Shown: positions 22,490 through 32,045, numbered from the stretch's first letter. The stretch: 64,000 nt of DNA from Ascarosepion bandense (GCA_037127315.1 JBBBDQ010000347.1:1292501-1356500); one strand, 5' to 3'. Numbers and translations are program-made. The notes: generated by a model not told the origin, from the sequence alone.

Positions 22490-22875
22490 CAGCAGATAAT
22501 TTTCTAAACATATACTATTAAATATAAGACACAATGAATGTCTATTATGTTTAATCATGAGCCGTTCTAAACATCGTATTTTGGCTTTTATTTCAGTTGA
22601 AAATAAAGACAAAAATTCTCCAAAATTTAGATAATTTTTATTAAGTTGGTTCTAAGCTTTTCACTCACATGAGCTATTTTCAGAGAGGTTATAATGACGG
22701 CAACACAAACACATCCACCATCAGCGACGATTTTATCTTGTGTTGACATGAAACTCTGCTAAGCAACGGCAACAGTTACCAAAAAAAGCAAACACAATTT
22801 GCAAAATTGTACTGCGGTTCTATGACGTCACACCGCGTGATAACTCGAAATGACATCAGAATCATATATTCAAAT
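22490..22875. repeat. Left inverted arm (pseudo-LTR) of the Penelope-like element
   Basis: Reverse complement of 23990-24365 with roughly 15% divergence by eye. A minus-strand CTGAAAATAGCTCATGTGAG then TGAAAA core (22653-22684) is a weakened hammerhead-like motif. Confidence 0.8.
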
Positions 22876-22907
22876 GCAATGTAATGTGTTATGACCAGAT
22901 TTAAAGG

Positions 22908-23200
22908 TTATTTTATCAAGTGTGGGTGGTTTGGATTTAATCTAGATGACCGCCAATATCTGAAGTTTTTTTTACTGTGTGTATGAGTAAGGATTATTGT
23001 ATTGTTTATTAAAATCTGTCTGATATTACTTACATGGTTATGTTTTTCTGAGAAATGTTGTTTAATTGTACTCTGATCAGAAAGGTGACAGGGAAGTCTC
23101 CGGGAGAGCGTGGTTGTAGTAAAATCAATATATGTAGTGGGTTTATTATTAGTACCAGAGATACAATCTCTGAACCGGCATGTAAATTGATACACTACAT
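22908..23200 (-). pseudogene. GIY-YIG endonuclease domain of the Penelope-like element
   Basis: Minus frame reads VVYQFTCRFRDC, then TYIDFTTTTLSRRLPCHL, then IKQHFSEKHN. C...C plus YI.FT...L..R...H and a downstream H match the Penelope-type nuclease with its Cys-rich entry. The expected G of YIG is D here. Confidence 0.7.
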
Positions 23201-23244
23201 TGGTTTTTTGTAGGTTATTTAGTTTAGTGCTTGTAGGGTTATTA

Positions 23245-23640
23245 TTAGACTATGAGGTCAATTGTTTTGAATTTTCTATAATATATGATGAGTTTAATTT
23301 TATTATTACTATCAACTGGTTTAACATTTCTACGTATTATGTTTTTAAGAGTTTTTTCATCTTGTTTGTAATTATTATGTATTTGGTTGCAGTAGGATAA
23401 GTAAATAGTGTTATGTTTATTTAGATGTACACCATTATTATTAATATTATCAATATTGTTAGAACTATTGTTAAGTTTGCTGAGATACATTTTCATTTGT
23501 TGATCAATAACGGAGTTAAGAAATCCATTATTGACTAGTGTTTGCTTAATGTTGTGTAATTCTTTATAAAATAGAGATTTGGAAGAAGATACCATTTGTG
23601 TGGTTTGAATTAAGTTTTTTATAGCAGCTAACTTATATCG
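23245..23640 (-). pseudogene. Linker/connector region of the Penelope-like ORF
   Basis: Minus frame of 116 residues with NNGFLNSVIDQQMKMYL and DEKTLKNIIRRNVKPVDSN, then KIKLIIYYRKFKT. This is the region between reverse transcriptase and nuclease. It is followed in the same direction by the nuclease in another frame. Confidence 0.6.
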
Positions 23641-23985
23641 TTGAGGGCATTCACTGTTATAAGTAAGAAGACACGAGTTTATGCTAGTTGGAATCCTATA
23701 CAGAGAAGTAGTAAATCTATGTGTGCTAGAATCAATGAATACATCAAGGAATGGGATTATGTTATTAATATTAATTTTTAATCTAATAGTGACTTTGAAA
23801 TTATTTTTTTAAGTTGTGTAATTTGATCTATATTCTTAGGTAAAATGAAGATGTCGTGTATGTATCTTACATATATAGAGGGTTTATTGTTGTCATTAAT
23901 TAATTTATTTTCTAAATTTGCCATATAATAATTACAAAAACAGGGGACCTAAAGGAGATCCAATCGCAATATCATCTATTTGAGT
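23640..23985 (-). pseudogene. Reverse-transcriptase palm remnant of the Penelope-like element
   Basis: Minus translation shows DDIAIGSPLGP (complement of about 23943-23975) and YVRYIHDIFILPKN (about 23840-23875), the conserved SPLGP and Y(I/V)DD boxes of Penelope-like reverse transcriptases. One aspartate is His, and frameshifts follow. Confidence 0.75.
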
Positions 23986-23989
23986 AATT

Positions 23990-24365
23990 GAATATATGGT
24001 TCTGTTGTCATTTCGAGCTACCACGGGGTGTGATTTCATAGAACCGCACTGCAAAGTTGCGAAAGGTATTTTCTTTTTTTGGTAACTGTTGCCGTCACTT
24101 AATAGAGTCTTATGTCAACACAAGATCAAATCTTCGCTGATGGTGGCTGTTTTTGTGTTACCGTCCTCATAACCTCTCTGAAGATAGCTCATGTGAGCCG
24201 AAAGCTTAGAATCAGCTTAATAAAATTATCCAAACGTTGGAGGATTTTTGTCTTTATTTTCAACTGAAATTAAAGCCAAAATACGATGTTTAGAACGTAT
24301 CATGATTAAACATAATAGAAATTAATTGTCTCTTATACTTAACAGAGCATGTTTAATATATATAT
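23990..24365. repeat. Right inverted arm (pseudo-LTR) of the Penelope-like element
   Basis: Partner of 22490-22875. On plus, CTGAAGA (24178-24184), then helix II GCTC-ATGT-GAGC and GAAA (24200-24203), give an intact-looking hammerhead core. Two extra bases sit at the helix II base and no clear helix III follows. Confidence 0.8.
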
Positions 24366-24373
24366 ATATATAG
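24355..24373. repeat. (TA)n microsatellite
   Basis: Short TA tract closing the element. Confidence 0.9.
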
Positions 24374-24439
24374 TGATACATTTAAATTTAAAAAGAATAT
24401 GTAATGTTTGAAAATTCCTTGTGAAGTTAAAAATATCCA

Positions 24440-24625
24440 AAGCAATGAGTTGAATATCAGGATAGATTGGGTTTTATAGCCTTGGTTGGAAACCAGTCTA
24501 AAGCAGAAATTAACTGCAACCTACCGCGGGAAAATCTTCTGCCCTATCAATCATTTCTCTTTCAAGACAAGGTGGTCCAAGCGTGTATCATTATGGCACT
24601 TAACTGACTGTCCTCCAGAAACCCT
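24440..24625 (+). mobile_element. tRNA-derived SINE (family B), 3' part
   Basis: ATAGCCTTGGTTGGAAACCA, then GTCTAAAGCAGAAATTAACT, CCAAGCGTGTATCATTATGG and CACTTAACTGACTG match the body and tail of the full copy at 29759-30050. The tRNA-like head is missing. Confidence 0.75.
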
Positions 24626-25600
24626 TGAAAAATTTTAGAAAAAAGATCTTGTCGGCGTCCTGACCTTAAAAAATCAGCAAATATTAGATATCAGTGTTCA
24701 CTTACTTTTGCATATCTTAATGTCTAATAATATTGTTTTTACTCCAACTGGATAAATACATTTGAAAGTCGTTGTGATTCGTTTAATCAAGATTTTTCTT
24801 CATTTATATATGGCTTAGATAAATTTTGCTGAGTATCTGGTAAAACAGACATTTTTCTTAATATATTAAGGGTACACTTGCCTTTGCACAACACTGCATA
24901 TATATTTGCATGTATGTATTAAAACAAATTGCCTTAAATCTTACAAAATATCTACACATAACCAATAACATTCCTAAAGCATAATTTTAAAAACTTCAAC
25001 TTAAATTTGCTTATCGTAGTGGAAGACAAAGATCTGTACGAAAATTCCGAAAATTTTAAACATAATTTTACCTAGCTTTTATTCTATCTGTTGCCTTATA
25101 ATTTTGCATTATTTCAATAATCTTGTTATTTAACTCATTAAGTAAGAGGTCGTATTTTTTCTTATTTCTTTATTTTCCCAAGTACTTTTACTCTCATTCA
25201 AGATAATCGTAAAAGACAAAAATTAATGTAATTTAGAGTTGAGAATATTTTGGGGGAAATCCACATGAAACGCTCTTTGTTAATTAAAAAAAGTAATGTT
25301 GTGCAGGGGAGCTAAGTCAATTTATATTTGTACATTCTTTTTTTAATAACTGATATTTTTAAAACATTCTGTTATAATTGTATTTATTTTAATTACAATT
25401 TAGCTATTAAAAATACTGTTATATTTTAAAACATACTCATAATTATCATACTCTATACTGATAATTAATATTATTTACTATTGGCTCTATTTTTCTATTT
25501 TTCCATCTATGTAGATGGTTTGAAGAATTTAATATTTTTGTTTATTATTTTTGTGGTGGAATGTACTTGTATTGCCGATTAATATTTATATAAATTGTGA
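24626..25600. other. Unassigned AT-rich DNA
   Basis: No motif recognised. Part may be the 3' region of the Penelope copy that follows. Confidence 0.4.
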
Positions 25601-26540
25601 AAGTGGAGAAGAATATTCTTTTAAAATTTGCGTAATAGAGTTTCATCTGAGATATGTAATGTAAGTCATCTTGATAATGTAGTTTTCGTGAATGTTGTCA
25701 TATATTTACTTTTTTGTCAATGATACAGTCTCTAATGTGTACTGTGGTGCGTTGGATATCGGCTCGGAACGACAAATCGGGGAGCCGAGTTCGAATTCCC
25801 GTTGAATACCTTGCATTCCCATACGCACAAATACCCTTGGGAAAGGTATCAATACGTCTCTTCCCTGCAGTTATCGGTTAAATAATAGGACAGATTGGAT
25901 TCTATAGCCTTGGATGACAACCAGTCTACCGCAGAAAGCAAGAGCAAACTACTACTGCATAATTTTCTGACGAGTCAGTCATGTCTCCTTCGAGCATCAC
26001 GTATGGCATATTAATGAGTGACAATCTCTAAAAATACATTTAAATCGATATACAATTTTCTCCATTTCAAAATAAGATTTTGAAGAAGAATTATTGCGGA
26101 TGATTAATTTGGTTGGATTAAATTTAGTATAGTATATAATTAGTTTTACTATATTACTAGAACCAATTGTAATATATTAATACTTATTATTATTTTTAGT
26201 ATTAATTAATCTTATTTGTAGTTTTGCGGCATAGTAGGTTGGTATGCTTTGAGTTATTTGCGAACATATATTTTTTATTCATGTTAATACTTCTAAAAAC
26301 TTCTTTATACTGTTCATCAACAATATAATTAAGAATGTCATTGATCATAAGAAATTGTTAAATGTAATTCTTTTATTCAATGTAAAAATTACTTGTGGAA
26401 GAGTTAAATTTTCACGGTTTATGAAATGTTGCTATTTTGTAACACTTAAGACATTCAATTTTATAGTTGAGAATGCACGTTATAGTTGAGAGTGCTAGTT
26501 AGATTTTTATATGGTGAGGTAGTAAATTTATTATTATTTA
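25600..26540 (-). mobile_element. Second Penelope-like copy, decayed, split by a SINE
   Basis: ACAATCTCTAAAAATACATT and CGATATACAATTTTCTCC align with 23165-23215 of the first element. TGTTCATCAACAATATAATT (about 26310) and GAGGTAGTAAATTTATTATT (about 26516) align with the linker and reverse-transcriptase end. Similarity was judged by eye. No open frame survives. Confidence 0.5.
25735..26020 (+). mobile_element. tRNA-derived SINE (family B), near full length
   Basis: The head has A-box-like TGGTGCGTTGGATATCGGCT and B-box-like GAGTTCGAATTCCCG. The body has CTTGGGAAAGGTATCAATAC, and the tail GCATCACGTATGGCATATT. It is flanked by ACAGTCTCTAA (25724-25734) and ACAATCTCTAA (26021-26031), a one-mismatch 11-bp target-site duplication. 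It sits inside a Penelope endonuclease remnant. Confidence 0.85.
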
Positions 26541-26608
26541 GTAAATCCTAAACTTGAAAAAGAATTATTTAACATCATTAAAGCTCCTCCGTCTCCCTAA
26601 GATATTCT
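26541..26608. other. Unassigned spacer
   Basis: Short AT-rich spacer before the LINE. Confidence 0.4.
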
Positions 26609-26609
26609 T

Positions 26610-27240
26610 ATGATATTCTTATCGTCGTTAAAACAAAAGTTATATTGCTGCCATATCTGGTCGGGTGCCTCTGCTGCTCTCCTTGGGCTTCTTGACAAAA
26701 TACAAAGGAGGATCTGTAACGTGGTTGATACTGACTTGGCAGACCGGCTGCAGCCGCTCTCTCACCGGCGTGATGTGGCTTCCCTGTGCCTCTTCTACAA
26801 GTACTTTCATGGCTTCTGCTCCGATGAGCTTAGATCACTGGTGCCGCCTAAGCACGAATTTACACGAGATACTAGATTAGCAACTAGGTCCCACCCTTTT
26901 ACAGTTAAACAAATAAGATGTAACCGTAAGTTCTACTCCAACAGCTTCTTTTCTCGCGCTTCCCGCCTGTGGAACTCCCTTCCACAAGTCTGCTTTCCCG
27001 ACAATTACAATCTCCAGGTGTTTAAATGTAGGGTCAATAGAAACCTCCTATCACACTAACTCCCAACTATTCTCAGAACGCTCTCATCTTCCCAACCCTC
27101 ATTCTCGGTATCCTTACCTGCCTATCACCCACCCTCTGTCATTTCCTATATTTAATCATCCTTTCTCCACTCTACGTAGCCCCCTGCGCAGTAGTGGCAG
27201 TGACATGCCTTGCTCGGGGTGAAACGCTTATAAAAAAAAA
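26610..27240 (+). mobile_element. Jockey/CR1-group LINE, best-preserved 3' fragment
   Basis: Open frame 26610-27059 (149 residues, stop TAA). In order it reads CCHIWSGASAALLGLLDKIQ, LSHRRDVASLCLFYKYFHGF, TRLATRSHPFTVK, FYSNSFFSRASRLWNSLPQV and PDNYNLQVFKCRVNRNLLSH. This is the C-terminal ~145 residues of ORF2 with no internal stop. The 3'UTR 27060-27240 has the conserved AGTAGTGGCAGTGACATGCC and ends in A8. Endonuclease and YADD are missing, so it cannot self-mobilise. It is the reference for the satellite at 43-49 kb, whose unit covers PDNYNL...FKC through the UTR. Confidence 0.9.
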
Positions 27241-27244
27241 TGCC

Positions 27245-27656
27245 TGAACTAAAAAAAGGAAAATCCAAAAATATTCCGTTCTTAACTTTACATATTAACT
27301 TAACAATAACAATAAAATTCAGTTTCTTGATAGACAACAATAATAATGTGTGTGAAAGTGAAACAAACGGAAGATATTTGGAAGAGCGATAAACATGGCC
27401 GTAATATTACAGGCTGGTGAAATACAACGATTTATGCATAAAGAGAAACTCTTCCTTTTTTGACAATTCCTTTAAAATGAAATACCGAATGATATTCAAA
27501 TTACAACAAATAGTTACATAAATATAAAAAGAAAAAGAAAACCAGCCGACATTCCATTACCTTTAAGAATGTGTTAATGTTTCCCGGGCTCATGAGAGCA
27601 GAAAACCATTTATGAAAGCACTCATGAAAAAAAGAAATTATTGCAGTTTAAATAGA
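27245..27656. other. Unassigned
   Basis: No recognisable feature. Confidence 0.45.
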
Positions 27657-27694
27657 AAATAATAATAATAACAATAATAATAATAATAATAATG
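27657..27694. repeat. (TAA)n microsatellite
   Basis: About 12 AAT units with one interruption. Confidence 0.95.
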
Positions 27695-27935
27695 CATTTT
27701 CTAAATATTTTTTCATTACATTACATTTATATTTGTATGCAAAGCTCGTAAATTATACAACTACGGAGGAGTGCCAAAGATATTTTACACATCGCCATTA
27801 AGTTAGCGAATTCAATAAAAAATATGTATGTCACTTTGGGTAAATATATTAGTTATCATATCATTTCTTGCATTACATGAAATGTTTATTTTGATAAAAC
27901 TTTACTCTCTTCACGCCTCTCTCCTTCTCTCTCTT

Positions 27936-28062
27936 ACACACAGACAAACACGCACATACGTAAACACCCACTTACACACCCACGTGTACACACCCATGTT
28001 TGCACACACACACACACCCACGTGTACACACACACACACACACGCACACACACACACAGGGG
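27936..28062. repeat. CA-rich low-complexity tract
   Basis: Interrupted (CA)n with CACGTGTACACAC phrases repeated twice. Confidence 0.9.
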
Positions 28063-28759
28063 TATTTCTTCATAAAAGTAACTGAATTCACGTCATGAAA
28101 AGTCCATTTTTGTTTAGAGGTCCAAAATCATAGAAAACCATTTCGGCAGATTCGATCCCGAACGAAAAAGTAGATACAATATCAGTAGAAACCCTTAAAT
28201 ATAAAGGTAACAACAGCGGCTCTTTAACATATAATCAGCAGCAATCATCAACAAAAAACAAAGAAACCTAAGGTAATACTCTCTCTTCCAGGATTAGCAT
28301 TTTCGGGGTTTTGAAATAGATTTTTCACGATGAAGTTAAAAGAGTTTTAAACGCCTCAAACTGAACACCTACCACACAGTGAGTCATATTCAAGCATATT
28401 AATGAACATTTCGTTGTGTATTCCATTTACTTCTAAGAAAAGATACTCTTGTATGAAAGTTATATTTGGGCTAATTCGTTTTAATAAATATTATCTTCCA
28501 TTGTAAATAAATGAGTCTGTTATTTTTACATGATTCTTTCTCAACAACATTATTTCATGTGCTAAAAAATATTCTTATAACGAACCTCACACTTTTTACT
28601 ATTGAATTAGCTAATTATCTAATAACCTTTATTAAAGTTAAAAATGTTACGCAAAACAGACAACAATTTTACTATTTAAAAAGTTAAATATATCGTTTAG
28701 ATTAAATATAAACACACGCTTACACACATGGGTGTACACAATAGCACATATACCCAATC

Positions 28760-28760
<1 letters not shown>
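28063..28760. other. Unassigned
   Basis: AT-rich with no recognisable feature. Confidence 0.45.

Positions 28761-28761
<1 letters not shown>

Positions 28762-28812
<51 letters not shown>
28762..28812. repeat. (TA)n microsatellite
   Basis: About 25 TA units, left flank of the palindrome. Confidence 0.97.
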
Positions 28813-28814
<2 letters not shown>

Positions 28815-28887
28815 CAAGTATGGGTGGAATAATATTCCTTGTACAAAGAAACACTATTTTTAAAAAAGTGGTCAATACAAAGTAGAG

Positions 28888-29169
28888 CTAATAATATTTA
28901 TTCAGAAATTATAACATGGATATGTTACAGTATCACTACAAAAGTAGTTATTTTGTTTCGACACTTCTTGTGTCTTGTCAAGCGATGTGGTTATTTTAAA
29001 TTGAATGGTTTTAAAAGCATTCAATTTAAAATAACCACATCATTTTAATGGTTTTAAAACCGTTCAATTTAAAATAACCACATCATTTGACAAGACACAA
29101 GAGGTGTCGAATCAAAATATCTACTTTTGTAGTAATATTGTAACATATCCATGTTATAATTTCTGAATA

Positions 29170-29175
<6 letters not shown>
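28888..29175. repeat. ~285-bp palindromic Penelope-type terminus
   Basis: The left arm (AATATTTATTCAGAAATTAT... from about 28892) and right arm (...ATAATTTCTGAATAAATATT to about 29174) are inverted. A smaller direct/inverted repeat sits at the centre (TTCAATTTAAAATAACCACA twice). Each arm carries a hammerhead-like helix II plus GAAA/GAAT: minus 28956-28982 and plus 29087-29112. TA tracts bracket it. Confidence 0.85.

Positions 29176-29212
<37 letters not shown>
29173..29212. repeat. (TA)n microsatellite
   Basis: About 19 TA units between the palindrome and the next Penelope fragment. Confidence 0.97.
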
Positions 29213-29215
<3 letters not shown>

Positions 29216-29230
29216 TTCATTTGTCACCGA

Positions 29231-29280
29231 GTTTTTATGCGACCTAGGTTTCTACCATATGGTATCTTCAGGCGATTTGC
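29231..29280 (-). ncRNA. Near-canonical type I hammerhead ribozyme
   Basis: Read 5'->3' on minus: CUGAAGA (complement of 29265-29271), helix II UACC-AUAU-GGUA (29253-29264), GAAA (29249-29252), a very short helix III within ACCUAGGU, and the cleavage triplet GUC ending at 29241. Helix I can form as AU-C-GC/GCAU with one bulged C. All invariant core bases (C3 U4 G5 A6, G8, A9, G12-A14) are present. It lies just 3' of a Penelope endonuclease remnant, where minimal hammerheads are established for these retroelements. Self-cleavage is predicted between the complements of 29241 and 29240. Confidence 0.75.
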
Positions 29281-29758
29281 AAAAACTGATTTGACCGTTT
29301 TTTTTTTAAACGCTCACGTAACAGGAATTTTTTTTAACGTTCATATAACGGGGAATTTTTGAACGCGGATTTTTTTACAATTGATGTAATTATACCGTTT
29401 TCATTCATGGCTGTATAAACTTAATAAATATTTTATGGTATGGTTACACTTAGTCAAAATTTATTTTCTTTCATTCTGTATTTTTTTTTATTTTTGGAAT
29501 AAAATAATGGCTAAATTTTCTTCCTCGCACAGTCTACAAATTTTAGGGCTTGGCTGCTTTCACTATACTCCACGTAATGTCTGGGTCTTTTCCATATTTT
29601 AAATTAAATTTCCACACGTGATTAACCAATTGTGTACAATTTTTAACCATTCTATTTAAAGTGTAGAACTGTGATTGGGCTATCTGGTCTTAAATGTGTC
29701 GTTGGATGATCACAAATATGTTTTGTTTTGATCATTTAAATCACGTACTTTTGCTTTG

Positions 29759-30050
29759 CGTTTTGCTGCAATGAATATCGACTCGGAAGGGCAAATCGAG
29801 GAGTCAAGTTCGAATTCCAGTTGAATTCTTAACTTTTACTTACACACAAATACCCTTGGAAAAAGTATTAATCCGTCTCTTCCCTTCCGTTATTGGTTAA
29901 ATAACAGGACAGATTGCGTTCTGTATCCATGGCTGGTAACCAGTCTACCGCAGAAAGCAATGGCAACTTACTGCAGGTTAATCAGTCAGTCATGCTCTTT
30001 CGAGATATGATCGCCCAAAGCGTGTATCACGTATGGTACTTAACTGAATG
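29759..30050 (+). mobile_element. tRNA-derived SINE (family B), complete copy with TSD
   Basis: The 12-bp direct repeat ACTTTTGCTTTG flanks it exactly (29747-29758 and 30051-30062), giving a 292-bp element. The head is TTGCTGCAATGAATATCGAC with CAAGTTCGAATTCCAG (B-box-like). The tail GTGTATCACGTATGGTACTT ends AACTGAATG. It is inserted into a Penelope coding remnant, opposite in orientation, so it is younger than that element. Confidence 0.9.
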
Positions 30051-30404
30051 ACTTTTGCTTTGTAAATGTCCTCTTTTGTATTACGAAATCCTTGAGTTTG
30101 GCATTTTTTTTTTGTCTTTGCAGTTACTTTCTTTATTAATGATTTGTTTTGTACAATGCTATTTAAGTTCCTGGCGTGTTTTACGAAAATTTCAAAATTA
30201 TTAGTGCAGCTATAACTCAGTTTGGTAGTATTCTTATTGAAAATTTTGTCCAGTTCTGAAACTTTTAGAAAGTGTTTATCGAACAGTTTAAAGACTATTT
30301 CTCCTATTTTGTTTTTTTACTTCTTAGTTAAATGGTGGGTTGAATCAAATAATGTTTCGTTTTCTATCATCTTTTTTTATTTGTCTGTTTAGTGTTGGCG
30401 TCTG

Positions 30405-30408
<4 letters not shown>

Positions 30409-30462
<54 letters not shown>
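30409..30462. repeat. (TA)n microsatellite
   Basis: About 26 TA units. Confidence 0.97.
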
Positions 30463-30465
<3 letters not shown>

Positions 30466-30660
30466 AACTTATCACTACACTCGTTTCGAAAACCCTCCGT
30501 GTATATACGCGGAAGGAAAAATGGTTGTTAAAAAAGAAAAAGCTCAGCACAGAAACATCAGCCAAAGCGATTTGGACTGAGCCAGTACGTAGCCCAAAGA
30601 AAAAACCCAAGACGAGTAATCAATAACAAAAAAGAGCTCAATAGATAAGCAGAACAGAAT

Positions 30661-30766
30661 AAGTAAATAAGCCCAGTGAACCAACAAACCTATTAAGCCA
30701 AACTTCCCTGAAGATCCGTTTAGGTGAAACCTTGGTAGGTTTGTTGGCTCACTAGGTTAATTTACT

Positions 30767-30767
<1 letters not shown>
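30661..30767. repeat. 32-bp imperfect inverted repeat around a hammerhead core
   Basis: Arms 30661-30692 and 30736-30767 pair with four mismatches (AAGTAAATAAGCCCAGTGAA against its complement). A TA tract abuts the right end. Confidence 0.85.
30698..30744 (+). ncRNA. Hammerhead ribozyme candidate
   Basis: CUGAAGA (30708-30714), a short helix II (CC-GUUUA-GG), GAAA (30726-30729), helix III ACC/GGU with a UU loop, and cleavage triplet GUA ending at 30737. Helix I is CAAA-(CUU bulge)-CC with GGUUUG (30738-30743). The invariant box bases are intact. The first helix II pair is U-U, which weakens it. The outer inverted repeat competes with helix I. Confidence 0.6.

Positions 30768-30822
<55 letters not shown>
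30768..30822. repeat. (TA)n microsatellite
   Basis: About 26 TA units abutting the hairpin. Confidence 0.97.
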
Positions 30823-30826
<4 letters not shown>

Positions 30827-31282
30827 AACAGATCTAATAAATTCTTACAAAAGGTGAAACAAGACATGGATCTTAATTTAAAAATCACAGAAGTTATGGA
30901 TCAAGGGAGATGAATAAAAAATATACATATATGAAAATCATCTTAATTATTATTACCAGCGATTTTAAAATGGATAAAGATAAAGGAACTGTCTCGAAAA
31001 TTAACCAGCATGCTACTGAGTTTGTTAATATAATTAATATTAAATAAAGAATTGATGAAATCATTCTCAAAAATGCTTGTCTACTTTAAAAATCATAAAC
31101 CTAGGTTTGTCAATAAAATACTAACCAGATTAATTAATTCCTCGAAAATTAACTTAGGAATTTTTTTTATAAAAATATATTAAAAATAAGTGAGATTATC
31201 CAAAGATGATTCTTTAATAATCAGTAGAAAAAATCTTTTATTATAACAATACTTATCAGATACAGAATATTGAAAATTAAAG
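30823..31282. other. Unassigned
   Basis: AT-rich. The fragment CCAGATTAATTAATTCCTCG is unremarkable. Possibly decayed Penelope coding sequence, but I cannot show it. Confidence 0.35.
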
Positions 31283-31284
31283 AA

Positions 31285-31425
31285 ATCAGTACTGAATTGC
31301 TATGTGATGTCAGTTCTTCAATATGGTAGTGAATGCTGGACAATATCATCAAAGGTGAAGGAAAAACCTGAAGCAACTGAAATGTGGTTCTACAGAAGCA
31401 TACTGGATATAAACTGGCGGATCAA
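31285..31425 (+). mobile_element. RTE/BovB-like LINE, short fragment
   Basis: Reads MSVLQYGSECWTISSKVKEK, then ATEMWFYRSIL, the same thumb region as the next fragment, of which it is a diverged duplicate. Confidence 0.8.
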
Positions 31426-31494
31426 TTCTATATTACAATCAATATATAAACTGACCCCTCACTTTGTGGTCACATCAGTTTCTATACATTTATA

Positions 31495-32045
31495 TTCCTG
31501 AGATCCAAAAGCACAAGGATGCATTCCGGGAGCTGAGTAGAGTATTAAGAAACAGGACAATTTCGCTAGAAACAAAGAAGAGAGCACTGGATTGCTGTGT
31601 GATGTCAGTTCTTCAATATGGCAGTGAATGCTGGACAATATTATCAAAGATGAAGGAAAAAAATTGAAGCAACTGAAATGTGGTTTTACAGAAGGATGCT
31701 GCGGATATCATGGATCGAGCATGTGAGCAATAATAAGGTATTAGAAATGATACAAACGAAAAGTAAATTAATACTGAGCATCAGGAAAAGACAGCTAAAG
31801 TTCCTTGAAAACGCAATGGGGAAGTAGGGCTTGGGGAAACTGATACTAACAGGACAGATAGAGGGAAGGCGAGACAGGGAAAAGCAGAGTATAACATATG
31901 TGAAGAGCCTGATCAGGTGGATGACAGAACGAAGGCTGCGTGGTATAACAGGAGAAAGCGTGCTAAAAGCCACCAGTGATAGCGAGACGTGGAAAGCCAT
32001 GGTTGCCTACTTCCTGAAAGGACAATGCATATAGAAGAAGATACA
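31495..32045 (+). mobile_element. RTE/BovB-like LINE, 3' fragment with terminus
   Basis: Translation shows VLRNRTISLETKKRALDCCV, then MSVLQYGSECWTILSKMKEK, a frameshift, LTGQIEGRRDREKQSITYV, SLIRWMTERRLRGITGESVL and WKAMVAYFLKGQCI with the natural stop at 32032-32034. AGAAGAAG follows as the 3' terminus. The C-terminal end is the best preserved in the window. The YADD region is absent. Confidence 0.85.

Larger units (their letters stand above)
22490..24365 (-). mobile_element. Penelope-like element with inverted terminal arms
   Basis: Two arms of about 380 bp, 22490-22875 and 23990-24365, are inverted copies (shared blocks TTCTAAACATCGTATTTTGG, TTTCAGTTGAAAATAAAGAC and GGCAACAGTTACCAAAAAAA). 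Between them lies a minus-strand coding remnant: a reverse-transcriptase end with IGSPLGP and a YI(H)D box, a linker, and a GIY-YIG-type endonuclease. Inverted or direct pseudo-LTRs are a known Penelope trait. The reverse transcriptase is 5'-truncated where the right arm runs straight into ...IGSPLGP, and the catalytic YIDD is YIHD, so it is dead. (TA)n abuts both outer ends. Confidence 0.8.
29215..30340 (-). mobile_element. Neptune-like Penelope 3' fragment, split by a SINE
   Basis: Minus translation of 30062-30330 gives GEIVFKLFDKHFLKVSELDK, then IFNKNTTKLSYSCTNN, then a Cys-poor remnant of the knuckle and DIYKAK, the connector of Neptune-like Penelope ORFs. After the SINE, 29460-29746 gives TFKTR, then LKYGKDPDITWSIVKAAKP, then CRLCEEENLAIILF, the C-terminal part of the GIY-YIG endonuclease. 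Stops and frameshifts are frequent. The hammerhead at 29231-29280 is downstream in element sense. Confidence 0.7.

Noticed and set aside
22850..22875. Hammerhead in the inner part of the left Penelope arm (GGTTCTATGACGTCACACC...CTCGAAATGAC)
   Set aside because: GGTTCT...AGAATC and a helix II-like TCAC/GTGA with CGAAA are suggestive. However, the CUGANGA box is not present in either arm, so I do not call a ribozyme.
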